NCBI RefSeq assembly: GCF_014697075.1
Contig: NZ_JACJRE010000032.1
Span: 26,940 to 90,939, forward strand
DNA: 64,000 nt
Reading direction: 5' to 3'
Source: Tolypothrix sp. FACHB-123
Lineage (GTDB): Bacteria > Cyanobacteriota > Cyanobacteriia > Cyanobacteriales > Nostocaceae
Of this stretch, positions 38,466 through 46,929 are shown one piece after another (the stretch's first letter is position 1; each line of letters begins with the position of its first letter). Made by a program: the position numbers and the translations under genes. The notes under the pieces were generated by a model. That model was given only the letters and a program-made list of their open reading frames with translations, did no database searches and was not told where the DNA came from.

Positions 38466-38921
38466 TTAACAAGGCATCAAAGCATCTAATCTTCCTAGTA
38501 CCGCCATATCTTCTGCATCTAACTCCATTGGTGTACCGCTACGAATTAATTCCGAAAAATCTTCATTAGGCACCATAATTGTTAATGTATACAAGCGAGT
38601 TGCACCTGTATTTTTAATTAAATGAGTACCTGTTGGCGGTACTAATAAACTATCTCCTGTTTTAATGGGAACTTTTTTACCATCACAAATAGCTACACCT
38701 TCCCCTTTTAAAACAAAAAACATTTCTACTGCCCATTGATGACGATTAGGCGGAGTTTGCCCACCGACATCAAATATTTCTACGCAACAAGTTAGGGAAG
38801 TGTTAGCATTTGCTGTATCAAAGATAATTGCTAACCGATTAGAATCATGGGGACTAATGCGGTAAACTTGATAATCTTTGGGAGATTTAATCACAGGAAT
38901 TACGCAACGAGTAGCGTGCAT
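38466..38921 (-). CDS. Small cupin-domain protein
   Basis: I choose the ATG at 38921 (151 residues) because AGAGGAG lies just upstream of it; the longer frame adds only 12 residues. A single cupin barrel is visible. The first motif region reads NRHQWAVEMFFVLKGEGVAI, with His/Glu metal ligands, and the second reads DSLLVPPTGTHLIKNTG. Single-domain cupins range from dioxygenases to sugar epimerases and simple binders. The gene follows the cysteine hydrolase by 55 bases on the same strand, so it may help in the same small-molecule pathway. Substrate unknown. Confidence 0.85.
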   Translation of the reverse strand: MHATRCVIPVIKSPKDYQVYRISPHDSNRLAIIFDTANANTSLTCCVEIFDVGGQTPPNRHQWAVEMFFVLKGEGVAICDGKKVPIKTGDSLLVPPTGTHLIKNTGATRLYTLTIMVPNEDFSELIRSGTPMELDAEDMAVLGRLDALMPC

Positions 38922-38976
38922 TAATTTATCTCCTCTGAAGTTATTGATGTGCAGCAAAATTCATGAGATGGAAAAC

Positions 38977-39756
38977 TCAAGAATTAGCATTTTGTAATGC
39001 TGTTAAAATCTCTTGGGAGCCAGTCACAAAACCGAAGCATTGTTTGACGTTGTACAACGTCGCCAACCAACAATAGTCGGGGGAAGTTGTAGCGGTACAA
39101 TCTTTGACTAAAATGCAGTCATATCCTAAAAAGTTGGCGTCACATAAAGTCGCCATGACACATTGATCGGCATTGACACCAGCAAAAAATACTGTCGTCT
39201 TGCCTAAGTTGCGCAAAATACTGTCTAAGGGAGTATCCCAAAAGCCACTCATGCGATATTTATCTACATGAATATCTTCTGGTAACTGGGGGAGTTCGTC
39301 TACTACGGCTGCGGCCCAACTACCAGCCATGAGTACTTTCGCACCGTTGCTAGGTAGAGGATCGCCCAAACCTACGCCGTCGCCTGTAGGGTTGTAAACA
39401 TGATGCAAGCCAGCACTGATATTGAGTAAATCGGGACGGTTACCCCAATTTAACCAAATTACTGGCACACCAGCCCGACGCAGTTGTGGTAGTAAGTTTT
39501 GTAAAGGCGTGATTGGCTTGCGGGCTGGGGTAACATCTACACCGATATGCGCTAACCAGCCATCAGGGTGGCAAAAGTCATTTTGCATATCAATGACGAT
39601 TATGGCAGCTTTTGTCCAGTCAAGTCGCAGGGTTTTGGTTTCTGTCGATAAGATAGCGGGTTGTGGGGTATTTGGCGGACGAGTAATGTCTGCGATCGCC
39701 TGATTTACTGTCCAAGCATTTGGTGCAACCCCTAATGACCGCAAAGGCTGATTCAT
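38977..39756 (-). CDS. Isochorismatase-like cysteine hydrolase
   Basis: This 259-residue enzyme shows the family triad: Asp in IVIDMQNDFCHPDGW (near 54), Lys in VDKYRMSGFWDT, and Cys in AGVNADQCVMATLCDANFLG. Members hydrolyse amides such as N-carbamoylsarcosine, ureidoacrylate and biuret, while true isochorismatases lack the Cys. The Asp-Lys-Cys triad and the N-terminal extension of about 45 residues fit an amidohydrolase of the RutB/biuret/N-carbamoylsarcosine type rather than an isochorismatase. It diverges from the amidohydrolase gene at 40314, and a cupin follows. A nitrogen-compound salvage role is inferred from context. Confidence 0.87.
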   Translation of the reverse strand: MNQPLRSLGVAPNAWTVNQAIADITRPPNTPQPAILSTETKTLRLDWTKAAIIVIDMQNDFCHPDGWLAHIGVDVTPARKPITPLQNLLPQLRRAGVPVIWLNWGNRPDLLNISAGLHHVYNPTGDGVGLGDPLPSNGAKVLMAGSWAAAVVDELPQLPEDIHVDKYRMSGFWDTPLDSILRNLGKTTVFFAGVNADQCVMATLCDANFLGYDCILVKDCTATTSPDYCWLATLYNVKQCFGFVTGSQEILTALQNANS

Positions 39757-40313
39757 AAACTTGCAAAACCCAACACCATTTTTTCATTTGTACCCTGAAA
39801 TGCACTGAGTCGGGTGATTACTTAATTAAGGTTAAAATTATTGACATTCTATCGCTGGGCATAAATACTAATACCCAATTGCAATCTAAAACGTAACATT
39901 GAAACCTACACAAGGGTCGGGAAACCCCGCTCCTACAAAAATCTTAATTACGTATCAAAACGTGGATTGGTATAAATTACTGGAATGACAATAGGCTGTA
40001 CTGTCACCATTTTCAGATCATCGGGATGATCTGAAATTTTTTGCTTGATTTTAGAGAATTGGTATTAGACGAGATTTCTCTGATTTTATATGTTTGCTTA
40101 TATCAATACACACGCTTGTGTGAATAGGAGACCGCTACTGTAAAGTCAGCCGATAAAGTCTCTATCTCTGAGAAGTTATATACTGAGTTACTACATTGAC
40201 GCAGCAGCTACAAAACTTGACTAGCTAGATTTTTAAAGATTTTTGAAATTTTGCTACTCAAATGCTACTCATTAAGAAAGTAAAACTGTAAAACTAAGCC
40301 ACTGGAAGCACTC
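39757..40313. promoter_or_regulatory. 557-bp divergent intergenic region
   Basis: This separates the divergent cysteine hydrolase and amidohydrolase genes and must hold both promoters. A dispersed repeat of the type GGGTCGGGAAACCCCGCTCC lies at 39915-39934. A TCATCGGGATGA inverted element occurs at 40018-40029 (TCATC/GATGA arms); it may be an operator or just a small hairpin. No gene is visible. Confidence 0.45.
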
Positions 40314-41717
40314 ATGAAGTTTACTATCCAGAATGTTTTGATTCCGACCGATCATGCTTATGCATTTGTTGATGTCCAGATTGTGGATGGTAAAATAACA
40401 GCGATCGCCCCAACTCTAGATGTTGTCGGCACAGCAATTGATGGTACAAATCAGCTATTACTTCCTGGTTTTGTTAATGCTCACACCCATTCTTCGGAAA
40501 TGTGGCAACGGGGAGCAATTCCACCTTTACCTTTAGAATTATGGTTGGCGGAACTCTACGATTTTGCTCCCCTAGATTTAGATAAAGTTTATATCAGTGC
40601 TTTAGGAACAGCGGTAGAAACTCTCCTTTCTGGCGGTACGAGTGTTGTCGATCATTTGGTGCTCATTCCCGGACAGGAGTTTGAAACAATTGCTACTGCT
40701 GTTCGTGCTTACAAGGAAGTGGGGATTCGCGCCTTTATCGCCCCTTTAATTCAAGATGAATCCTTGACGGCGGGGATACCATCTGGAGAATCACAACAAA
40801 CTCATGAGCCTTATTTTCGCTCAACTCAAGACACCCTAGACATTATAGAAGAGGTAGTCAAGCAGTTTCATAACCCCGATGAGGGTGTAAATATTTTAGT
40901 TGCGCCTACAGGTATTCAATTGTGTAGCGATGCGTTATTTACTGGGTGTATTGAATTAAGCGATCGCTATAATCTTTGTCGTCACTCTCATTTACTGGAA
41001 ACCAAAGCACAGGAAAAACTCGCCCAAGAGAAATATGGTTGTTCGGCTGTGGAACATCTTTACCGCATTGGCTATTTAAGCGATCGCACTTCTTTGGCTC
41101 ATTGTGTTTGGTTAAGCGATAATGATATTGCTATCCTGGCCGAAACTCAATCAACAGTCGTTCATAACCCCTTAAGTAATCTGCGTTTAGGTAGTGGAAT
41201 TGCGCCACTGTTAAAATATCGCCAAGCGGGAGTAAATGTAACTTTTGGTTGTGATGGTGCTTCAAGTAATGATTCTCAAGATTTGCTAGAAGCGATTAAA
41301 ATCGGCTCAATTTTACACAACGTTACAGATTTAGATTATCAGCACTGGATTACACCCAGACAAGCAGTAATCATGGCTTCTTTGGGAGGCGCAAAGGGAT
41401 TAAATTTAGGCGATACACTCGGTACGTTATCTGTAGGGAAACAAGCCGATTTAGTACTTTACGATTTAACTAATTTATCTTTATTACCCCGTACCGATCC
41501 TATTGGTTTATTAGTATTCGGTAGACCTTGTAATGTGGTCAATAGTGTCTGGGTAAATGGCAATCAAATTGTCGCTGATGGCAAAGTTATGAATGTCAAC
41601 GTTGATGAGTTGCGCAAAGAAATATTCAGCAACAGCCAATGGCATAGTCAACGTCCATCTTCCAGCGTTAAAAGACTTTCACCACATTATCGTCAAGTTA
41701 TGGGTTTGCCAGATTAG
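40314..41717 (+). CDS. Amidohydrolase of the TrzN/8-oxoguanine deaminase/SsnA class
   Basis: This 467-residue metal-dependent hydrolase has the subtype III metal motifs: HxH in GFVNAHTHSSEMWQRG (near 56), His in RHSHLLETKAQEK, His in TSLAHCVWLSDNDIAIL, and Asp in FGCDGASSNDSQD. The VVHNPLSNLRLGSGIAP element is typical of chlorohydrolases, guanine/8-oxoguanine deaminases and adenosine-type deaminases. The C-terminus GKQADLVLYDL closes the composite beta-sandwich. It presumably deaminates a purine-like or triazine-like ring. Specificity cannot be read from the sequence. It faces a divergent cysteine hydrolase gene. Confidence 0.87.
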   Translation: MKFTIQNVLIPTDHAYAFVDVQIVDGKITAIAPTLDVVGTAIDGTNQLLLPGFVNAHTHSSEMWQRGAIPPLPLELWLAELYDFAPLDLDKVYISALGTAVETLLSGGTSVVDHLVLIPGQEFETIATAVRAYKEVGIRAFIAPLIQDESLTAGIPSGESQQTHEPYFRSTQDTLDIIEEVVKQFHNPDEGVNILVAPTGIQLCSDALFTGCIELSDRYNLCRHSHLLETKAQEKLAQEKYGCSAVEHLYRIGYLSDRTSLAHCVWLSDNDIAILAETQSTVVHNPLSNLRLGSGIAPLLKYRQAGVNVTFGCDGASSNDSQDLLEAIKIGSILHNVTDLDYQHWITPRQAVIMASLGGAKGLNLGDTLGTLSVGKQADLVLYDLTNLSLLPRTDPIGLLVFGRPCNVVNSVWVNGNQIVADGKVMNVNVDELRKEIFSNSQWHSQRPSSSVKRLSPHYRQVMGLPD

Positions 41718-41841
41718 TATTAACAATTCAAAATTCTTCTTGAAAAGTTTGCTCAAGTCGGGAGACCCGCCCACGCAACTTTTCGCAAAATTCAAAATTC
41801 AAAATTAAAGACATTTTCAGACATTCTCTTTAGATGTCTTT

Positions 41842-41865
41842 GCCACTGACCACTGACTACTGACA
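41842..41865. repeat. CTGACCA-type short tandem repeat
   Basis: GCCACTGACCACTGACTACTGAC-like heptamer copies between convergent genes; a Nostoc-type short tandem repeat. Confidence 0.6.
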
Positions 41866-41895
41866 AAACTCCACCCACAAGGGGATGGAGTTTTT
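41865..41895. terminator. Bidirectional terminator between convergent genes
   Basis: AAAACTCC (41865-41872) pairs with GGAGTTTT (41887-41894). An inner CCC/GGG helix closes around ACAA, and a T-run follows on the plus strand. It serves the amidohydrolase gene (plus) and, immediately after its stop, the alpha/beta-hydrolase gene (minus). Confidence 0.7.
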
Positions 41896-41897
41896 CA

Positions 41898-42749
41898 TCA
41901 ATGAGACTCGGCAACACGCACAAAGGGTAAAAGGTCTTGTAAAATTGTCTCGTGATAATGTTCTTGTGGGTAATGTCCCACATTATTTAATTTGACTAAT
42001 TCAGCTTTGGGTACAGAATTAGTAAAAGTTTCTGCTATCTCTATAGGTAACCAAGGGTCAATCATGCCCCATTGAATTAAAATTGGTTTTTCCCATTCTT
42101 TAAACCCAGATGCAATCTCTGACATCGCTGAATCTAGTTTTATATTCCGAATAGTCGCCAGCAAACCGCGTCCAGGTGCAGAACTTTTCAAATATGGACG
42201 GCGATAAACATCTAAATCTTTATCTTCGATGCGATAACGGCTACCACCTTCTAAAGTTCTATCAACTAAAAGGGGGTCTTGAGTCATCATTTCTCCTGCT
42301 AATGGTAAACCCATTTGTTTAATTTTCCAAGGTAATTTAGCAGCAGGTGAAATAGGCGCATTTAAAATAGCTAAATTAGCAATTTTATCTTGGTTACGGA
42401 GGGCATATTGTAAACCTACAGAACCTAAAAATCCTTGGACAACTAAAGAAAACTTTTCCAGTTCTAAGGCTTGAATAAATGCTGTTAAAGCTGTAATAAA
42501 TGCATCGGGAGTGTAGGCGAAATCTCGCTTTTCTGGAGTAGCTGAAAAACCATAACCAATCCAATCAGGGGCGATCGCTCTTGTTCCCTGACTAGCTAAA
42601 GCTGGTAAAATGTTACGCCAACTGTAACTTTGCGAGACTATACCATGTAGCAATACTACAGGTAATAAGTCAGTTCTACCCACTGGTTCAGCTTCTCGGT
42701 AAAACCACTCTAGAGAATTTACGGTTATTTTATGTTCTGTTATTGACAC
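41898..42749 (-). CDS. Alpha/beta-hydrolase-fold protein with altered nucleophile elbow
   Basis: The 283-residue product starts at a GTG with AGGAAG just upstream. The fold is clear: VVLLHGIVSQSYSWRNILPA oxyanion region, APDWIGYGFSATP, and the C-terminal VKLNNVGHYPQEHYHE with the catalytic-position His. The third conserved block, normally GHSxGG or xxDWGG, here reads VVQGFLGSVGLQYAL, with Gly where the Ser/Asp nucleophile should be. I recall plant and cyanobacterial relatives with similar VVQGF elbows, so this may be a family trait rather than decay. It could be non-catalytic or use another residue. It is convergent with the amidohydrolase gene. Confidence 0.82.
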   Translation of the reverse strand: MSITEHKITVNSLEWFYREAEPVGRTDLLPVVLLHGIVSQSYSWRNILPALASQGTRAIAPDWIGYGFSATPEKRDFAYTPDAFITALTAFIQALELEKFSLVVQGFLGSVGLQYALRNQDKIANLAILNAPISPAAKLPWKIKQMGLPLAGEMMTQDPLLVDRTLEGGSRYRIEDKDLDVYRRPYLKSSAPGRGLLATIRNIKLDSAMSEIASGFKEWEKPILIQWGMIDPWLPIEIAETFTNSVPKAELVKLNNVGHYPQEHYHETILQDLLPFVRVAESH

Positions 42750-42854
42750 AATATCTTCCTAAAAAGTCATTAGTAGGGGCGGGTTTATTTGGATCTTTGT
42801 AAATAAATGAGGATATCGGTGAACCCGCCCTGACATTGGTCATTTGTATTTTGA

Positions 42855-42907
42855 CCAATGCCCCATGCCTTATGCCCCATGCCCTATGCCCCATTCCCCA
42901 TGCCCAT
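42855..42907. repeat. Long CCCCATG-type tandem repeat overlapping a gene end
   Basis: About seven imperfect heptamers (CCCCATG, CCTTATG, CCCTATG, CCATTCC variants) run from 42855 to about 42907. The right part encodes the last residues of the glycine-oxidase-like gene (stop at 42884-42886). Confidence 0.85.
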
Positions 42908-43978
42908 CATCTCACGAATTGCATAAGCTGTTGCGGGTGCGAGTAAAACGCCGTTGCGATAATGTCCGGTAGCTAGAAGGACATTATTAAACCCTGGTAA
43001 TTTACCAATCACAGGGGCAGGGCGTCCTTCGGGGCGGGGGCGTAAACCCGACCAAGTGCGGGTAATATTGGCTTGGGCTAATTCGGGACAAAATGCGATC
43101 GCCTGTTGTCTCACTGATGCCAATAATTCTTGATTGGGTGGTATTTCATCCCTATCGCTAGGAAATTCCACTGTAGCGCCGATCCAGTAGTCGCCACCGC
43201 CCACAGGGACGATATGCACATCATTACCCGTAATTGCTGGCTGAAACTCTGGATTTCCTAGAGGATGTTCTAAATGTACTTGTAATGCTTGCCCCAATAC
43301 CGGGCGGATATCGACTTTTTGATTTAATTGGGCTGTCAATGGCGTGGAACCCAATCCAGCCGCAACAACAAACCAATCAGCAGCGATTTTACCAGCTGTT
43401 GTATCTAATTCCTGGCACAATGGCTCTGAGGCGTGGCTATCTAACACAGTGACGCCAAATTGAAAGCTAACGCCATTGTGTTGGGCAGCCTCAACTAAAG
43501 CTAATGTTAATACTGTGGGGTCAAGTTGGCGGTCTTGTGGAGAGTAGACCGCACCAATTAAATTTTTTGCATCTATCTGTGGGCAGAGATTTTGCAGTTT
43601 CGCCTTGTCCCAAATTTCCAATTGCCAACCTTGAGATTGACGAATTTTTACCAAATTTTCTTTATCAGCTAAATCTTCCCCTTCTAAGCATAAACTGAGG
43701 ATTCCTTGACGGTTGAAGGGAATTTTGCGTTTAGCGATCGCTTCTAATTCGGGTATGAGGGTTTCATAACGTTGGATGCTAGTTTGTCGCAATTGCCAAG
43801 CCTTACCCTTAACTTTCTGGCTAATTACCCCCATTAATACACCTAGCGCCGCACCTGTGGAAGCTTGTGCAGGTGGTTGACTATCCAAAACCGTGATTTT
43901 CAGTCCTTTAACCAGACTGAGTTCATAAGCGATCGCTGCTCCAACTACACCACAACCGATAATAACTACATGATTCAT
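42884..43978 (-). CDS. FAD-dependent glycine/D-amino-acid oxidase-like protein (ThiO-like)
   Basis: This 364-residue DAO-family flavoprotein starts with the FAD-binding GxGxxG Rossmann motif: HVVIIGCGVVGAAIAYEL, then ITVLDSQPPAQAS. Other landmarks are ADWFVVAAGLGSTPL in the middle and the C-terminal TRTWSGLRPRPEGRPAPVIG and NVLLATGHYRNGVLLAPATA, close to ThiO/glycine oxidase. ThiO makes the iminoacetate used for the thiazole of thiamin; other members oxidise sarcosine or D-amino acids. No thiamin gene is adjacent, so I withhold the symbol. The last residues (MMGMGNGA) are encoded by a heptameric DNA repeat. Confidence 0.85.
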   Translation of the reverse strand: MNHVVIIGCGVVGAAIAYELSLVKGLKITVLDSQPPAQASTGAALGVLMGVISQKVKGKAWQLRQTSIQRYETLIPELEAIAKRKIPFNRQGILSLCLEGEDLADKENLVKIRQSQGWQLEIWDKAKLQNLCPQIDAKNLIGAVYSPQDRQLDPTVLTLALVEAAQHNGVSFQFGVTVLDSHASEPLCQELDTTAGKIAADWFVVAAGLGSTPLTAQLNQKVDIRPVLGQALQVHLEHPLGNPEFQPAITGNDVHIVPVGGGDYWIGATVEFPSDRDEIPPNQELLASVRQQAIAFCPELAQANITRTWSGLRPRPEGRPAPVIGKLPGFNNVLLATGHYRNGVLLAPATAYAIREMMGMGNGA

Positions 43979-44002
43979 AACTTATAACTCGATCCAAAAG
44001 TA

Positions 44003-44033
44003 AGGAGTTAGAAAGTTTTGCTTCCTAACTCCT
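44003..44033 (-). terminator. Long hairpin between psbQ and the glycine-oxidase-like gene
   Basis: AGGAGTTAG (44003-44011) and CTAACTCCT (44025-44033) form a 9-bp stem, extended after one mismatch by AAG/CTT, with a TTTTG loop. It lies downstream of psbQ. There is no clear U-tract, so it may reduce rather than stop transcription into the next gene. Confidence 0.4.
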
Positions 44034-44142
44034 CACTCATAACTTATATAGCAATCCTATTTCAGTTGTGCAAAATATCGATTTTGACAGTCAACAGCGC
44101 CGCACTGAAGCTCTGTCGAAGTGTCAACCATCAACAGATTGC

Positions 44143-44601
44143 TTACGATGCGCTGCTGGTTTCCGGAACCAGTTCCAAGAATTTACCAAGATCTGCAATA
44201 GCCTCAGCATAATTATTCAAGGCAACTAGGCTATTACCATCACTAGCAGCTTGATCGATTTTCACCAGATGATCAAACAAATCCCGTGCTATCTGACGCG
44301 CTTGAGGTTGAGTTTGGGGTAAGAGGTTGGGAATTACATAAGTCATGTTTAACCGAGCTTCTGCTATAGGCCCGTGTATAAAATTACCTACATAAATCCA
44401 ATCTTTACGTTCGATGAGGTTTTTCAATTCTGCTGCGCGATCGCGCACAGCCTTAATCTCTGGCACATAAGTCTGGATTTTCGTCAGTTGTGCTGTTGTA
44501 TAAGTAGGAGGAGCCTTAGCTACAGTAGGACTACTACAACTGATGAGGAATGTTGCCAATAATACTAAAACCAATGACAAAAGAGAGCGTTGACGCGACA
44601 T
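44143..44601 (-). CDS. psbQ: Photosystem II extrinsic lipoprotein PsbQ (CyanoQ)
   Basis: CyanoQ stabilises the lumenal side of photosystem II and its oxygen-evolving complex. The 152-residue precursor has a lipoprotein signal peptide with the lipobox LISC (SLVLVLLATFLISCSS, Cys22). A mature four-helix bundle follows: TTAQLTKIQTYVPEIKAVRD, then DWIYVGNFIHGPIAEARLNM, RDLFDHLVKIDQAASDGNS and YAEAIADLGKFLELVP. Length and lipidation match cyanobacterial rather than plant PsbQ. It is monocistronic or leads the gene downstream at 43978 across a 164-base gap containing a hairpin. Confidence 0.93.
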   Translation of the reverse strand: MSRQRSLLSLVLVLLATFLISCSSPTVAKAPPTYTTAQLTKIQTYVPEIKAVRDRAAELKNLIERKDWIYVGNFIHGPIAEARLNMTYVIPNLLPQTQPQARQIARDLFDHLVKIDQAASDGNSLVALNNYAEAIADLGKFLELVPETSSAS

Positions 44602-44982
44602 ATCTAGAAAAAATTTGCTGTTTGTTTGCCGACTAACAGTGTAATTTTATATTGCGACGGTAATATATATCTCCTACCAACAAAGGATTTTCGGAGAAAT
44701 TTTTGGATATTTAGGTTTTATTTTTTCAAAACGGCTCATTATCTTCTGTAATTTTGAAAAAAAATTAAGTATAATTACCCAAGATGAGTTACCTTGTCTA
44801 AAAATTAGAAGAAATAGCAGTTTTTGGCGGTTATTGTAAACAATGATTGTTAGGAAAGCATCATTTAGAGTTGCGAAATCCTAAAAGACCTTGATAAGCT
44901 GAAACACAAATACCATAAACCTTCTGGCGGTTTCCTGTCTTTACATTTCCCGTAAGCCGATGCAATATAGGAGTGTTTTTTC
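44602..44982. other. 381-bp intergenic region between divergent psbQ and a small conserved gene
   Basis: AT-rich, with no gene visible. Both flanking genes read outward, so their promoters should lie here. A good AGGAG at 44969-44973 precedes the GTG at 44983. Confidence 0.5.
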
Positions 44983-45411
44983 GTGAACGCATCTGAACAA
45001 GCGACTAACCTTGAACTCGCCAGCAAGATTGCTACGGTAGTTAATTTGTTTAAATTAGAGTTTCCGGATGCAAAATCGGATCTCAAACCTTGGAAGAACG
45101 ATCCAGAAACAAGGGAGTTAGTCGATCCAGATTCTATAGATATTGGCTTTCACTTTCCGGGGATTAGCAAATCTTGGCGCAGTCGTAGCGTCTTGATTCA
45201 AATCCGATTTTATCAAGACCCTGTAAGTAATTTGCGGCGCGCGATCGGCATAGAAGTAGCTGCATTCGATCATCGCGGTGAAGCTTGGCGACTTTCTACC
45301 ATAGATAACTGGAGTATTGTGGGTACATCTAAACCTTCTTCCCACATTGAAGACAAGCTAAAACAAATTTGTCGCCAAATTCTTGAGGTATTTAATAAAT
45401 CAGCCGCTTAG
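44983..45411 (+). CDS. Conserved small cytoplasmic protein of unknown function
   Basis: This 142-residue protein starts at a GTG with AGGAG nine bases upstream. It has no signal or membrane segment. It starts helical (ATNLELASKIATVVNLFKLE), followed by an alpha-beta part: IDIGFHFPGISKSWRSRSVL, then IQIRFYQDP and RRAIGIEVAAFDHRGEAWRL. It ends in an amphipathic helix (DKLKQICRQILEVFN). The composition and clear ribosome-binding site support a real gene. I do not recognise a family with known function. Confidence 0.75.
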   Translation: MNASEQATNLELASKIATVVNLFKLEFPDAKSDLKPWKNDPETRELVDPDSIDIGFHFPGISKSWRSRSVLIQIRFYQDPVSNLRRAIGIEVAAFDHRGEAWRLSTIDNWSIVGTSKPSSHIEDKLKQICRQILEVFNKSAA

Positions 45412-45862
45412 TTATTTTATTGCCTAGTTTTCCTAATATTAAATTGTTATTATAGCCTGTTAAGATTTGACGTTAACAAAGTGTAACTTAACCTTGTGAT
45501 TATAGTTAGCATTGTGCTGCTAAAATTTATTTGACAAAATTTATTTCTTAAAGCACAATCCTTCCTATATTTGCCGAAGACCCTTCGTGCTAGTGGTCGG
45601 TTTTAGGACTTTTGATAAGTTCGTAGTCAGCACTAAAGTGCTGGAAATTTATCTCACTACTAACTTACAAAAAAATCTAAATATTTTATCTAGAATTTAA
45701 ACCCAAAATTTATCAATATTTATGTTAGCTTTGTCAGTCTGCAAGATGTGTATAACATCATAATCTCATAGCGGAAAAAACTAATATATTTTCATATTTG
45801 TGATGAATCTTATAGAGAATTATTTTACAGTAGACGATTCATTCTTAATTAATTAAGCAACA
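45412..45862. other. 451-bp AT-rich intergenic region
   Basis: No gene is visible. It contains a small palindrome CAGCAC-TAAA-GTGCTG at 45628-45643 that resembles dispersed Nostoc repeats. The rest is very AT-rich. Confidence 0.5.
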
Positions 45863-46765
45863 ATGTATTTGAGATTCAAAATCCATAAATTCAAAGCAAA
45901 ACCCAAATTTGATTTGCAATTAATTGCTTTATATCTGATTGCTTTATTTTTTACTATTATTTTACTTTTGTCTTATATAACTGCACCGAGAATACCTCTT
46001 TTAGGATTTCATGGAATTGTTGATTTAAATCATCCAAACTTTGGCATCATCAACAATCCCATAGCCCAGAAAATGTCTTATAACATGCAAGACTTAGAAA
46101 AACTTTTAGAGTATTTAGTCCGGAATAATTATTGGTTTTTATCTACTCAAGATTTATATGATTACTTTATCGAGCGCCACCGAGCAATACCTGAAGAATA
46201 TGTAGGTAAAAAACCGATAATGTTAAGCTTTGATGACAGCTATAAAACTGTTTATACTAATATAATTCCGGTTTTAGAAAGATTAGAACAAGAATTTAAT
46301 CAAAAGATAAAAATAGTTTTATTTGTGAATCCGGGTACATTATCTAAATCTCATCCGCTATCGACAACTTATCTAAGCTGCGAAGATTTAAGAGATGGAT
46401 TCGCCAAGGGATTTTATGATATTCAATCGCATGGACAAAGCCACAAAAATTTAGTTAAATTAACTATTCCTGAATTAGATCGAGAACTTGCTCAAGCGCA
46501 AACGCAACTGAGAGAATGTATGGCTGGATTAGCACCACCAAAAGAGATTGCAAGACACATTGCATATCCCTATGGTTCGATGAATTCTCTAGTAGAAACC
46601 CATGCAGCTAAATATTATCAATCAGGTTATCTTTATAACAGCACAATTTTCAGGTTCCGTTGGTTGCAAGATAAATATCGGATTTCTCGCCTCACGGTAA
46701 ATCGAGCCAAATCAACAAAAAGATTGATTCAGATGGCTACTCGCTCTTTTATTATTTCTAAGTAG
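45863..46765 (+). CDS. Membrane-anchored NodB-type polysaccharide deacetylase
   Basis: A 300-residue protein with an N-terminal transmembrane anchor (LIALYLIALFFTIILLLSYI, about 21-40) and a carbohydrate esterase 4 (NodB) domain facing the periplasm. Metal and catalytic motifs are visible: Asp-Asp in PIMLSFDDSYKTVYTNIIPV (near 125), HxxxH in DIQSHGQSHKNL, and HIAYPYGSMNS for the third motif. CE4 enzymes remove acetyl groups from GlcNAc-containing polymers such as exopolysaccharide or peptidoglycan. A membrane acyltransferase-like gene follows 164 bases downstream on the same strand, suggesting paired modification of a surface glycan. Confidence 0.87.
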   Translation: MYLRFKIHKFKAKPKFDLQLIALYLIALFFTIILLLSYITAPRIPLLGFHGIVDLNHPNFGIINNPIAQKMSYNMQDLEKLLEYLVRNNYWFLSTQDLYDYFIERHRAIPEEYVGKKPIMLSFDDSYKTVYTNIIPVLERLEQEFNQKIKIVLFVNPGTLSKSHPLSTTYLSCEDLRDGFAKGFYDIQSHGQSHKNLVKLTIPELDRELAQAQTQLRECMAGLAPPKEIARHIAYPYGSMNSLVETHAAKYYQSGYLYNSTIFRFRWLQDKYRISRLTVNRAKSTKRLIQMATRSFIISK

Positions 46766-46929
46766 TCATTTGTGACTTACCTTATATAGCAATCTCTTTA
46801 GGAGTAATAAATATTTATTTATCTTCCTTGTCTTCCTTGTTTCCCTTCTTCTACCCTCTGCCTTCATACACTAACTTACTTTCACAAATAATTTAAGGCT
46901 GCTATACTAAATTTCCTGATATTCAGGTA

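Noticed and set aside
38977-39756. Isochorismatase function for the cysteine hydrolase.
   Set aside because: The catalytic Cys is present (NADQCVMAT), which true isochorismatases lack; an amidase is more likely.
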